Origin: Clostridiales bacterium
Lineage (GTDB): Bacteria > Bacillota > Clostridia > Christensenellales > Aristaeellaceae
Length of the DNA: 64,000 nucleotides
Assembly (NCBI GenBank): GCA_017569285.1
Contig: CP069419.1
Location: forward strand, 2,046,001-2,110,000
Direction: 5' to 3'
The first letter of the stretch is position 1, and each line of letters opens with the position of its first letter. The notes beneath the pieces are model-generated. The model searched no databases. It saw nothing but the letters and a program-made list of their open reading frames with translations, and had not been told where the DNA came from. The position numbers were made by a program, and so were the translations under genes. Positions 24,464-31,268 of the stretch are shown one piece after another.

Positions 24464-26152
24464 ATGAAAAAGTTCCTGAGCCTGGTTCTTGCCCTGTGTA
24501 TGTGTGCCATGATGACCGTTGCCGGACTGGCGGAAAGCCGGATGCCGGAGGAGCTGAACGGCACCTATATCGACCTGTTCCCGGAATTTGCCAAAGAAGA
24601 ATACAAGGACTTCTGGATGGAGAACATCGGCGCGTACATCACGGACGCTGAAGCCGCGGAGGGCACCTACACGGCCATGACCCAGGGATTCATGGGCACC
24701 CTGAAGGGCCAGGCCGCGATCGACGCTTATGCTGCCGATCCCACCGCGACGGTCTTCAACTGTTCCCTGGAGAACGGCCTGAAGAAGGTGACCGTGAACA
24801 ACGGTGAGATCTCCGGTACGGACGCGGAAGGCAAGGAAGTATTCCGCCACACCTACCGCTTCCTCGAGGATGCGGCCATCACCTACATGGGCATGGACGC
24901 GGGCGCGCAGATGCATGTTTACGTGACGGATGACGCTGACGCGGGTGACTACACCTACTTCGCCTTCGCGGACGATACCATCGCTGATACATACCATGTG
25001 GAATTCCGCTACGGAGCGGACAAGGAAGGCATCGGCGACTTCACCGACGGAGCGTATGCCTACTGGATGGCCGGCGCCATCAACGAGGATTACACGAAGG
25101 AACAGATGGAAGCGTGCATCGCCCTGTTCGTGGGTGAAAACCTCGGCGAGGAAGATGAAGCACCCGCGGAAAGCGCGCAGGTGATTGAAATCTCCACGGC
25201 CGAAGAACTGGCCGCAATCAACGACAACCTGTCCGGCAGCTATGTCCTGACCGCCGATATCGACCTGGAAGGGAAGGAATGGAAGCCCATCGGCACCTTC
25301 GTTCCCACGGGCGAGACCGAGGAAGAACAGGTGGTTCCGCCATCTGAGTACGCGTTTACCGGCTCTTTCAACGGACAGGGCCATAAGATCTCCAACCTGG
25401 CCATCAACCAGCCGGAAGGCTTCGCGGTCGGCCTGTTCAGCGTGACCTCCGGCGCGGACGTCGGAAACTTCACGCTGGAAAATGCCGACGTAACCGGCAC
25501 CACCATGGCGGCGGACGCAGTCGGTTATGCCTACATGTCCAATGTGCATGACATCACGATTGTCAGCGGCAAGGTGACCGCGAACATGACGGAGCTGAGC
25601 GCGGAAGGCATGTACGGCAGTGTTGCCGGCGCATGCATGGGCTCCCTGATCTCCGGATGCACCGTGCAGGCGGACATCTCTGTCGGGGACAACACCGGCA
25701 ATATCGGCATCATCGGCGGCGGCCTGCAGCTGACCAGCGTGGTGGACTGCAGGGCGGAAGGCACCGTGACCGCGGGCAATAACTGCTACGGCCTGGGCGG
25801 CATCAGCGGATGCGGCTTCGGCGCGGAACAGTTCACGAACGACGTGGCGGAAAACGTCGTGATCACCGCCGGGGACAACTGCTTCTGGATCGGCGGCATC
25901 ACCGGCTATGCCGGCGGCTATGAGGATCCGGAACTCGGAACGCCCGTGACCTCCGTGACCGGCTGCAAGGCCAATAACGTGGTGATCATCACCGGCATCA
26001 ATTCGGACGGAGCCAATGCCCTGGTCGGCGCGGGCTTCTTCCGCGAAGGCATGGAAGAGGAAATCGGACCGGCAGGTGCGGCTCCGACGATCTTCACCGT
26101 GAATGAATGCAGCGCGGAAAGCGTCACGATCAACGGCGCCGCTGCACAGTAA
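24464..26152 (+). CDS. secreted ZinT-like domain fused to GLUG-like repeats
   Basis: A 562-residue exported protein; the signal peptide ends at GLA-E near residue 24. Residues about 30-225 resemble the ZinT/YodA calycin-type metal-binding domain (HTYRFLED, then YFAFADDTIADTYHVEFRYG, parallel to the ZinT FSDH-x-IAP-x-HFHI region), although not all histidines of the zinc site are kept. Residues about 260-560 form GLUG-like beta repeats (FTGSFNGQGHKISNL, GLFSV, GSVAGACMG, GGISGCGFG), usually found in cell-surface adhesin-type proteins. The start at 24464 has GGGAGG nine bases upstream; the in-frame ATG at 24455 is too close. The gene follows the flavoprotein but has its own promoter and structured leader. 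The ZinT call is moderate. Confidence 0.55.
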   Translation: MKKFLSLVLALCMCAMMTVAGLAESRMPEELNGTYIDLFPEFAKEEYKDFWMENIGAYITDAEAAEGTYTAMTQGFMGTLKGQAAIDAYAADPTATVFNCSLENGLKKVTVNNGEISGTDAEGKEVFRHTYRFLEDAAITYMGMDAGAQMHVYVTDDADAGDYTYFAFADDTIADTYHVEFRYGADKEGIGDFTDGAYAYWMAGAINEDYTKEQMEACIALFVGENLGEEDEAPAESAQVIEISTAEELAAINDNLSGSYVLTADIDLEGKEWKPIGTFVPTGETEEEQVVPPSEYAFTGSFNGQGHKISNLAINQPEGFAVGLFSVTSGADVGNFTLENADVTGTTMAADAVGYAYMSNVHDITIVSGKVTANMTELSAEGMYGSVAGACMGSLISGCTVQADISVGDNTGNIGIIGGGLQLTSVVDCRAEGTVTAGNNCYGLGGISGCGFGAEQFTNDVAENVVITAGDNCFWIGGITGYAGGYEDPELGTPVTSVTGCKANNVVIITGINSDGANALVGAGFFREGMEEEIGPAGAAPTIFTVNECSAESVTINGAAAQ

Positions 26153-26187
26153 ACCAATACCCCCTCCTTGATTGAATGCGGACAAAG

Positions 26188-26215
26188 GCCCGCTGCCGGA
26201 AGGCAGCGGGCTGTC
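26188..26215 (+). terminator. probable terminator after the GLUG protein gene
   Basis: A 10-bp stem (GCCCGCTGCC with its complement) with a GGAA loop; the tail TGTCTTTAT is only partly T-rich. Confidence 0.6.
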
Positions 26216-26345
26216 TTTATATCTGCACCGCAAAAGAGGACTATTGCCTTCCGGCGGCGAAATAAATAAGCAGAGAGATAAAGAGCGATGCATATATACG
26301 CATAAATGAACATATGCCGAACAAAAAAGCAGGGGAGGCGAAATC

Positions 26346-26486
26346 GTGAGCGAGCGCAAGTACAAGCGGGCTGAAGAGTGGACCGACGATATCCCGGATC
26401 CCGAAGAGGAAGCTCCCGAGGATAACGAGCAGGTATACCGCGACGGCAGCAGCAAAAACGAGTGCTGGAACGAAGAACAAAGATAA
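26346..26486 (+). CDS. 46-residue acidic small protein
   Basis: A short GTG-started frame with a strong GGGGAGG box seven bases upstream and a TAA stop. The product has a basic start (SERKYKR), then a very acidic stretch (DDIPDPEEEAPEDNEQ) and a single cysteine near residue 41. Its own intrinsic terminator follows 40 bases later, which supports a genuine short transcription unit. No family recognised. It lies between two well-defined terminators, so it is not part of a neighbouring operon. Confidence 0.6.
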   Translation: MSERKYKRAEEWTDDIPDPEEEAPEDNEQVYRDGSSKNECWNEEQR

Positions 26487-26526
26487 TACCGGACCGGGGC
26501 CGTAATCCGGCTCAAAACCCCGGATC

Positions 26527-26562
26527 CCGCCGGCTGCAGGCATTGCAACCGGCGGTTTTTTT
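26527..26562 (+). terminator. terminator after the 46-residue gene
   Basis: CCGCCGG/CCGGCGG plus inner TGCA/TGCA stem followed by seven T. The right half doubles as the spacer of the next promoter. Confidence 0.8.
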
Positions 26563-26571
26563 CTTTATAAT
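26543..26571 (+). promoter_or_regulatory. promoter of the HD-hydrolase operon
   Basis: TTGCAA (26543-26548), exactly 17 bases, perfect TATAAT (26566-26571). The -35 box and spacer lie inside the terminator hairpin of the previous gene, a compact back-to-back arrangement. Confidence 0.7.
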
Positions 26572-26599
26572 GGGTACCGATTTGTGTACCTGAGGGGGC

Positions 26600-27184
26600 A
26601 TGAAAATGAGCGCGCTGACAATGGAGCGGGCCTGGGAACTGAACCGGGACCAGGTAACGGAAGAGCACCTGATTATCCATTCGCTGAACGTATGCTACGC
26701 CATGGGCGCCATGGCGGAGCATTTCCATGAGGATCCGGAGCACTGGCGTGCGGTGGGATACCTGCATGATTATGACTATGAGAAGTATCCGGAGGAACAC
26801 CTGCAGCACACGGAGACCCCGCTGCGGGAGGCCGGTGTGGACGAGGCGGATATCCGCGCGATCATGAGCCACGGCTGGTCCATCTGCACGGACGTGGAGC
26901 CGCTGACCAATATGGAAAAGAGCCTGTTCACGGTGGATGAGCTGACGGGCATCATCCAGGCCTGCGCCCGGATGCGGCCCAACGGCATCCAGGACCTGGA
27001 GGTCAGCAGCTTCATGAAGAAGTTCAAGGATAAGAAGTTCGCCGCCAAGTGCAACCGGGAGCTGATCCTGAAGGGCTGCGAGCTGCTGGGAATGGACGTC
27101 CGCGAGGTGGCGGAAATCTGCATCGCGGGCATGAAGCCGCACGCGGCGGAAATCGGACTGGCGGGAGGAAACGCATCATGCTGA
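26600..27184 (+). CDS. HD-domain hydrolase
   Basis: A 194-residue HD/HDIG phosphohydrolase. The metal ligands are readable: first His in LIIHSLNVCYAM near residue 27, the HD pair in GYLHDYDYEKYP near 56-57, His in IMSHGWS near 90 and the late Asp in TVDELTG near 114. It acts on a phosphorylated small substrate in the cytoplasm; members are often annotated as hydrolases without known substrate. A GAGGGGG box sits just before the ATG at 26600; the ATG at 26606 is a slightly better spaced alternative. It overlaps the next gene by seven bases. Confidence 0.85.
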   Translation: MKMSALTMERAWELNRDQVTEEHLIIHSLNVCYAMGAMAEHFHEDPEHWRAVGYLHDYDYEKYPEEHLQHTETPLREAGVDEADIRAIMSHGWSICTDVEPLTNMEKSLFTVDELTGIIQACARMRPNGIQDLEVSSFMKKFKDKKFAAKCNRELILKGCELLGMDVREVAEICIAGMKPHAAEIGLAGGNASC

Positions 27185-27396
27185 ACATCTTCAAAACGCT
27201 CTTTTCCGTGCTGGGCGGCACGGCAGGCCTGATCCTGCGGTTTATGCTGATCATCGCGCTGTGCGTCATCGGGGTTTTCTGCCTGGGCTCCATGCTGTTT
27301 GAGGCATTTATCTGGGGCGGCGTGATCCGCCTGGTGATCGGTGCTGCGTGCGGATACCTGGTTTACCTGATGGTCCGCGCGAAAAAAGATGAGTGA
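27178..27396 (+). CDS. small two-pass membrane protein
   Basis: A 72-residue hydrophobic protein with two or three membrane segments (about residues 8-40 and 45-62) and a basic tail. The start at 27178 has GGGAGG nine bases upstream, inside the end of the HD-hydrolase gene, which implies translational coupling. No family recognised; position in the operon is its only functional hint. Confidence 0.7.
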   Translation: MLNIFKTLFSVLGGTAGLILRFMLIIALCVIGVFCLGSMLFEAFIWGGVIRLVIGAACGYLVYLMVRAKKDE

Positions 27397-27408
27397 CGGG
27401 GCGATGAC

Positions 27409-27987
27409 ATGGAATATGAACTGAAATCCGCCCGCTACCTGGCGCGGGAAACGCTGGCGCGGGCGGTGACTCCCGGGAGCACCGTGGTGGACGCCACCAT
27501 GGGCAACGGGCACGATACCCTGTTCCTGAGCGAGATGGTCGGAAAGGGCGGAAAGGTATATGCCTTCGATATCCAGCCGGAAGCCCTGGCTTCCACCGAA
27601 CGCCTGCTGAAGGAATACGGAATCGAAGACCGGGCGGAGCTGATCCTTGCCGGTCATGAACGGATGGCGGAATTTGTGAAGGAGCCGGCGCGGGCCATTG
27701 TGTTCAACCTTGGCTGGCTGCCGGGCGGGGACCATTCGGTGACCACCCGCTGGGAAACCACCCGCACGGCGGTGGAGAGCGCGCTGAACCTCCTGCAGCC
27801 GATGGGCGTGCTCATCATCTGCGTTTATCCGGGCCACCCGGAAGGCAGCGTGGAGCGGGAACAGCTCACGAAGATGCTGGCCGGCCTTTCCAACAGGGAA
27901 TACAACGTCCTGCACGAGCGCTTCCTGAACGCCACCGAAGGCGCCCCGGAATGCTTTACGATCCAGAAACAGCGCACTGCGCGCTGA
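27409..27987 (+). CDS. mnmM: tRNA (mnm5s2U34) methyltransferase, MnmM/YtqB family
   Basis: A 192-residue class I SAM-dependent methyltransferase of the rRNA_methylase/YtqB family, shown in Bacillus to methylate the wobble 5-aminomethyl-2-thiouridine of tRNA. The SAM-binding motif I is VVDATMGNGHDT near residues 24-35, the acidic loop after strand 2 is AFDIQPEAL near 53-61, and the family-specific NLGWLPGGDHSVTT lies near 100-113. Length matches. It is the third gene of the HD-hydrolase operon, 12 bases after the small membrane protein, with a modest GGGG ribosome site. Confidence 0.88.
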   Translation: MEYELKSARYLARETLARAVTPGSTVVDATMGNGHDTLFLSEMVGKGGKVYAFDIQPEALASTERLLKEYGIEDRAELILAGHERMAEFVKEPARAIVFNLGWLPGGDHSVTTRWETTRTAVESALNLLQPMGVLIICVYPGHPEGSVEREQLTKMLAGLSNREYNVLHERFLNATEGAPECFTIQKQRTAR

Positions 27988-27993
27988 GATATG

Positions 27994-28026
27994 AAAAACC
28001 CCTCTCCGGAATGGAGAGGGGTTTTT
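27994..28026. terminator. bidirectional terminator
   Basis: A perfect 14-bp stem (27994-28007 with 28013-28026) starting with five A and ending with five T serves the convergent mnmM and phosphorylase genes. Confidence 0.92.
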
Positions 28027-28039
28027 GCATCCGGTATGA

Positions 28040-28837
28040 TTATTTCTGTGCGGCCAGGGTCAGGATCATTTCCGGGAGCACGGTCAGCCGGCCGTAGTCG
28101 TACTGCCGCTGCTCCTCTTCCGTGCGGCCGACCAGAGCCGTTCCTGTGGCTGAGTTGTCGGAAACCACCAGCAGGGAGATGCCCGGTTTTTCAAGCAGGT
28201 CCACCATGAGGGTGAAGGAACTGGTTTCCATTTCAATCAGGTCCGCACCGAAGGAACGGATCTCGTCCAGGTGGGTGTACTCCGTTGCAATGGAGGGTGT
28301 GCAGAATACGCCGGCTTTGCGGATCGTGAGGCCCTTTTCCGCGGCGGTCCGGATCACTTCATCCGTGAACCGCATGTCGGGAACCACTTTCTCAAAGAGC
28401 ATGCTTTCCCGGATGGAATCCTTCATGAGCCAGGTATCCGCGGCGCTGCCGGAAATGGAGTATGCTGGCGTGCAGACGTCGCCCACATGGAAATCCTCCT
28501 TCAGCGCGCCGACGGCACCGATGAAGATGACCTTCCGGAAGGACAGCTCCGCGCACACCGCCAGGTGGTCGATCAGGTTGCCGGCGGAGGAACCGATTTT
28601 GACCCACGCGATCCTCAGCCCGTCCTTTTCCACCAGGTATCCGGCAATATACGCGCCTTCCCGCATGATGGTGACCCGGCAGGTCTGGTTCATCTTCAGT
28701 TTGTACGGGGTAAAGCTGGGCGCGATCACCATCGCGTCATATTCGGCCTCATCGCTCAGGCCAAAGGCCTGCATCGCCATATGTTCGGAATTGTAGCGGT
28801 GGATGGCATCCATAATCCGCCTGAGTTTCTCTTTCAT
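28040..28837 (-). CDS. nucleoside phosphorylase family protein
   Basis: A 265-residue protein of the PNP_UDP_1 family, splitting nucleosides with phosphate into a base and ribose 1-phosphate. Readable elements are IGAVGAL near residue 103, the substrate-binding DLIEMETSSF near 207-216 and LLVVSDNSA near 231, the last in the place of the base-contacting aspartate. It is more divergent at the N-terminus than DeoD or Udp, so the preferred base is uncertain. The product ribose 1-phosphate is the substrate of the DeoB at 8079. The start has GGAGG six bases upstream. It is followed closely upstream by the signal peptidase gene on the same strand. Confidence 0.85.
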   Translation of the reverse strand: MKEKLRRIMDAIHRYNSEHMAMQAFGLSDEAEYDAMVIAPSFTPYKLKMNQTCRVTIMREGAYIAGYLVEKDGLRIAWVKIGSSAGNLIDHLAVCAELSFRKVIFIGAVGALKEDFHVGDVCTPAYSISGSAADTWLMKDSIRESMLFEKVVPDMRFTDEVIRTAAEKGLTIRKAGVFCTPSIATEYTHLDEIRSFGADLIEMETSSFTLMVDLLEKPGISLLVVSDNSATGTALVGRTEEEQRQYDYGRLTVLPEMILTLAAQK

Positions 28838-28858
28838 GGTTCCTCCGGAGTGCCTGGA

Positions 28859-29485
28859 TTATTCCACACCGCGCCAGCTGTCGAACGGATACAGGACATG
28901 CCGCACATGGCCGACGATCATGTTCCGGGAAATGGATCCCAGGGCGCGGCTGTCGTTGGAGTTATTGCGGTGGTCGCCCATCACGAAGAACTCACCTTCC
29001 GGCACGGTGTACGGGCCGAAGGAATATCCGTTGCTGCCGCCGCGGACGCGGTAATCGTCATCGATGTAGGCTTCCTCGTACTTCTCGCCATTGACGTACA
29101 GGTAACCCTCCCGTATTTCCACCACGTCGCCGGGCAGGCCGACCACCCGCTTGACGAAATTGGTGTCGCCCCGGCCGGGATACCGGCAGATGACGATATC
29201 AAACCGCTCCGGGTCCCCGCCGAAGGTAAAGCGTGCGGCGCTTTCCTTCGCGGCGCTGTCCTGCCAGGGGAGGCAGAGCCAGGTGGAGGAGTAGTCATAC
29301 TTGGTCACCAGCATGATTTCACCGTCCGCCAGGGTGTTGTCCATGGAATGGCCGTCCACGCGGACGAGCTCAAATACGAATGAACGGATGACCAGCGCGA
29401 TCAGGAGCGCGGCCAGGATCGTGGCAACCCATTCAATGATGTTGCGCAGCAGGCTTTTCTGTTTCTTTTCCTTCTTGTTCTTCAT
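28859..29485 (-). CDS. lepB: signal peptidase I
   Basis: A 208-residue type I signal peptidase with one N-terminal membrane anchor (about 18-40) and the catalytic domain outside. Catalytic Ser-47 is in DGHSM and Lys-112 in FVKRVVGLPGD; the late box GDHRNNSNDSR is also intact. It removes signal peptides such as the many ALA-E types seen in this window. The N-terminus is strongly basic (KNKKEKKQK). The gene sits between the small membrane protein gene and the phosphorylase on the same strand, with only 15-21 bases between genes. Confidence 0.95.
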   Translation of the reverse strand: MKNKKEKKQKSLLRNIIEWVATILAALLIALVIRSFVFELVRVDGHSMDNTLADGEIMLVTKYDYSSTWLCLPWQDSAAKESAARFTFGGDPERFDIVICRYPGRGDTNFVKRVVGLPGDVVEIREGYLYVNGEKYEEAYIDDDYRVRGGSNGYSFGPYTVPEGEFFVMGDHRNNSNDSRALGSISRNMIVGHVRHVLYPFDSWRGVE

Positions 29486-29500
29486 GATGGTTCATCTCCG

Positions 29501-29686
29501 TCAGATCAGTATTGTAATGGCCTGGGCGGCGCTTACCGCCGGGTAGAGGACGCTGAAGATGCCCAGGGCAGCCGCGAGGATCCATTTGCCAGCGGACGCA
29601 CGCTCCGGCAGGACAGCCGCGGCCCGGTCGAGCAGGGCAATTTCGCCTGCGCGCTGAAGCACATTCTGCAGGTACTTTTCCTTCAT
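29501..29686 (-). CDS. small membrane protein downstream of sigma factor
   Basis: A protein of 61 residues (65 if the first ATG at 29698 is used) with a charged N-terminal half and one hydrophobic segment near the C-terminus (about 35-58). The ATG at 29686 is preferred because AAGGAG directly abuts 29698. It lies immediately after the sigma factor gene, the position normally taken by an anti-sigma factor, but it is far shorter than any classical anti-sigma and has no zinc motif. No family recognised. Confidence 0.55.
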   Translation of the reverse strand: MKEKYLQNVLQRAGEIALLDRAAAVLPERASAGKWILAAALGIFSVLYPAVSAAQAITILI

Positions 29687-29687
29687 A

Positions 29688-30218
29688 TCAGCGGTCATCT
29701 CCTTTTCTCAGCCGTTTCCGGATCCGGTGGAGCCGGACCCGGACCTGTCCTTCCGTCATGCCGGTTTCCGCGGCCAGTTCCCGGGTGGATTTTCCCTCCA
29801 GGGAAAAGCCGAGCAGCAGCCGGCGGTCCTTTTCGTCCAGTTCGGCCAGGCGCCCGATCCGGTTTTCCCGCTCCCATCGGGTGATGTATTCCGCTTCCGC
29901 GGAATCCGCCGGGAGGTCGGGCAGTGTTTCCTTTGCCAGCAGTGCCGGCCTTCGCCGGGCGCGGCGGAGCTCGGAAACGCAGATGCGCCGGACGATCACA
30001 TACAGGTAGGTGCTGAACGCGTACCGGGTTTCATACTCCGCCCGGGCGGCATAGATCCGGGCGAAGGCTTCCATCACCGCGTCCTCGGCCAGGTGGGGAT
30101 CGTGCAGGATACTGACGGCGTAGGATTCGGCGCGTTCCCGCCACCGCAGGATCAGCTCCTCCAGGGCATCGGTGTCATCCGCCTTCATCCGCTCCATCAG
30201 TTCCCGGTCCGAATCCAT
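29688..30218 (-). CDS. RNA polymerase sigma factor, ECF type
   Basis: A 176-residue sigma factor. Region 2 spans about 20-85 (ending in FSTYLYVIVRRICVSELRR, the -10 recognition helix) and region 4 spans about 115-170 with the helix-turn-helix TRELAAETGMTEGQVRVRLHRIRKRL. The acidic linker is short and there is no C-terminal extension. The ATG at 30218 is preferred to the GTG at 30227 because the AGGTGAGG box overlaps the latter. A promoter with both sigma-A and ECF-like features lies just upstream, suggesting self-activation. Confidence 0.88.
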   Translation of the reverse strand: MDSDRELMERMKADDTDALEELILRWRERAESYAVSILHDPHLAEDAVMEAFARIYAARAEYETRYAFSTYLYVIVRRICVSELRRARRRPALLAKETLPDLPADSAEAEYITRWERENRIGRLAELDEKDRRLLLGFSLEGKSTRELAAETGMTEGQVRVRLHRIRKRLRKGDDR

Positions 30219-30243
30219 CCGCCTCACCTGCCTTCTTCATGGG

Positions 30244-30273
30244 ATTATACGCCCGGAAAAGGGAAATGTTACA
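30244..30273 (-). promoter_or_regulatory. promoter of the sigma factor gene, possibly dual sigma-A/ECF
   Basis: On the minus strand TGTAAC (fwd 30268-30273), a 16-base spacer and CGTA (fwd 30248-30251) match the SigW-type ECF layout TGAAAC-16-CGTA; overlapping it is a TATAAT (fwd 30244-30249) usable by sigma-A. Confidence 0.45.
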
Positions 30274-30311
30274 GGTATCATAGATATTTTTCAGGAAAAA
30301 GTCAAAGCATG

Positions 30312-30337
30312 AAAACATCCGGCTGTTTGGCCGGATG
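30312..30337 (-). terminator. terminator after the TIM-barrel isomerase gene
   Basis: An 8-bp stem CATCCGGC/GCCGGATG (30316-30323 with 30330-30337) followed on the minus strand by TTTTC, 22 bases after the stop codon. Confidence 0.7.
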
Positions 30338-30358
30338 GATATCAGATGGTTCTTTGGA

Positions 30359-31192
30359 TTACAGGTATTCCGGCAGGCGGGCGACCGACGTCTCCAGCGC
30401 CTGCACGGTTTTCGTCTCCAGCACGCAGCGGCAGTTCTTTTCCTTTGCCAGGCGCAGGCGGGCGGAAAGGTCGATTTCCCCGTCGCCCAGGGCCAGGTGG
30501 TTCTTCGGCGGCTGCTCCTTCCCGTCGTGAATGTGGAAGTGGACCAGCCTACCGGCATGCTCCAGGATGAAGGGCACGTCCTTTTCGCCGGTGGCTTTGG
30601 AATGGCCGATATCCCAGGTGAGGCCGAAGCACGGGCTTTCCAGGTACATGTCGATGGCCTTCATCTCATAGGAGCGGAAACCGTCCGTGTTCTCCAGGGC
30701 GATCAGCAGGGGATCATCCCCGATCCATTCATCGCACAGGTCCCGGAAACGGCGGCAGGAGGCGATGTAGGTATCGAAATCCCGCTCGTACATCTGCACC
30801 TTCCGGTCCGGCAGGGTGATGAAGATGCCGTGGTGCAGGTGCATGTTGATAATCAGCGGCTGCGCGGGATCGCCGTATCTGTCCCGCAGGGGCAGGAGGC
30901 GTTTCGCCGCGGCAATTGTCCGGCGCACGGTTTCCAGGTACGCGTCTGTGACCAGGTGGTTGAAATCGGCGATGTTCAGGTTTTCATCGAGATGGACGGT
31001 ATAGTAAATCCCGGCCTTATCGGCAGCCGCCAGCAGGTGGTCCGTCTGCTCCAGGGCTTCCGTTCCGTATTCCGGGAAGTTCATGTTCAGCTCAATAAAG
31101 CGCAGCCCGAGCCGGCTGCACAGGCGAATATTTTCCTGCAGTGTTCTGTTTTCGATCAGGGTGGGCATTCCGAACTGAATGGCCGGTTCCAT
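30359..31192 (-). CDS. sugar phosphate isomerase/epimerase (xylose-isomerase-like TIM barrel)
   Basis: A 277-residue AP-endonuclease-2 superfamily TIM barrel of the type acting on sugars, inosose or related polyols. Metal-site-like residues can be seen in YYTVHLDENL (about 66-75), NMHLHHGIF (about 115), IALENTDGF (Glu near 168), LTWDIGHSKATG (about 196-207) and VHFHIHDGK (about 222-230). The start at 31192 has AGGAGG directly upstream; the longer frame to 31663 is a shadow of the AraC gene. It lies 76 bases downstream of the AraC regulator on the same strand and may be co-expressed, so it could act on the sugar imported by the ABC system at 33725-37342. Substrate unknown. Confidence 0.8.
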   Translation of the reverse strand: MEPAIQFGMPTLIENRTLQENIRLCSRLGLRFIELNMNFPEYGTEALEQTDHLLAAADKAGIYYTVHLDENLNIADFNHLVTDAYLETVRRTIAAAKRLLPLRDRYGDPAQPLIINMHLHHGIFITLPDRKVQMYERDFDTYIASCRRFRDLCDEWIGDDPLLIALENTDGFRSYEMKAIDMYLESPCFGLTWDIGHSKATGEKDVPFILEHAGRLVHFHIHDGKEQPPKNHLALGDGEIDLSARLRLAKEKNCRCVLETKTVQALETSVARLPEYL

Positions 31193-31268
31193 CTTTCTCC
31201 TCCTGTATATGCGGCAGTCGCAGATATTATACAGGAAAAGGGAAAGGAATGGAACCGGCGGACGGGTT

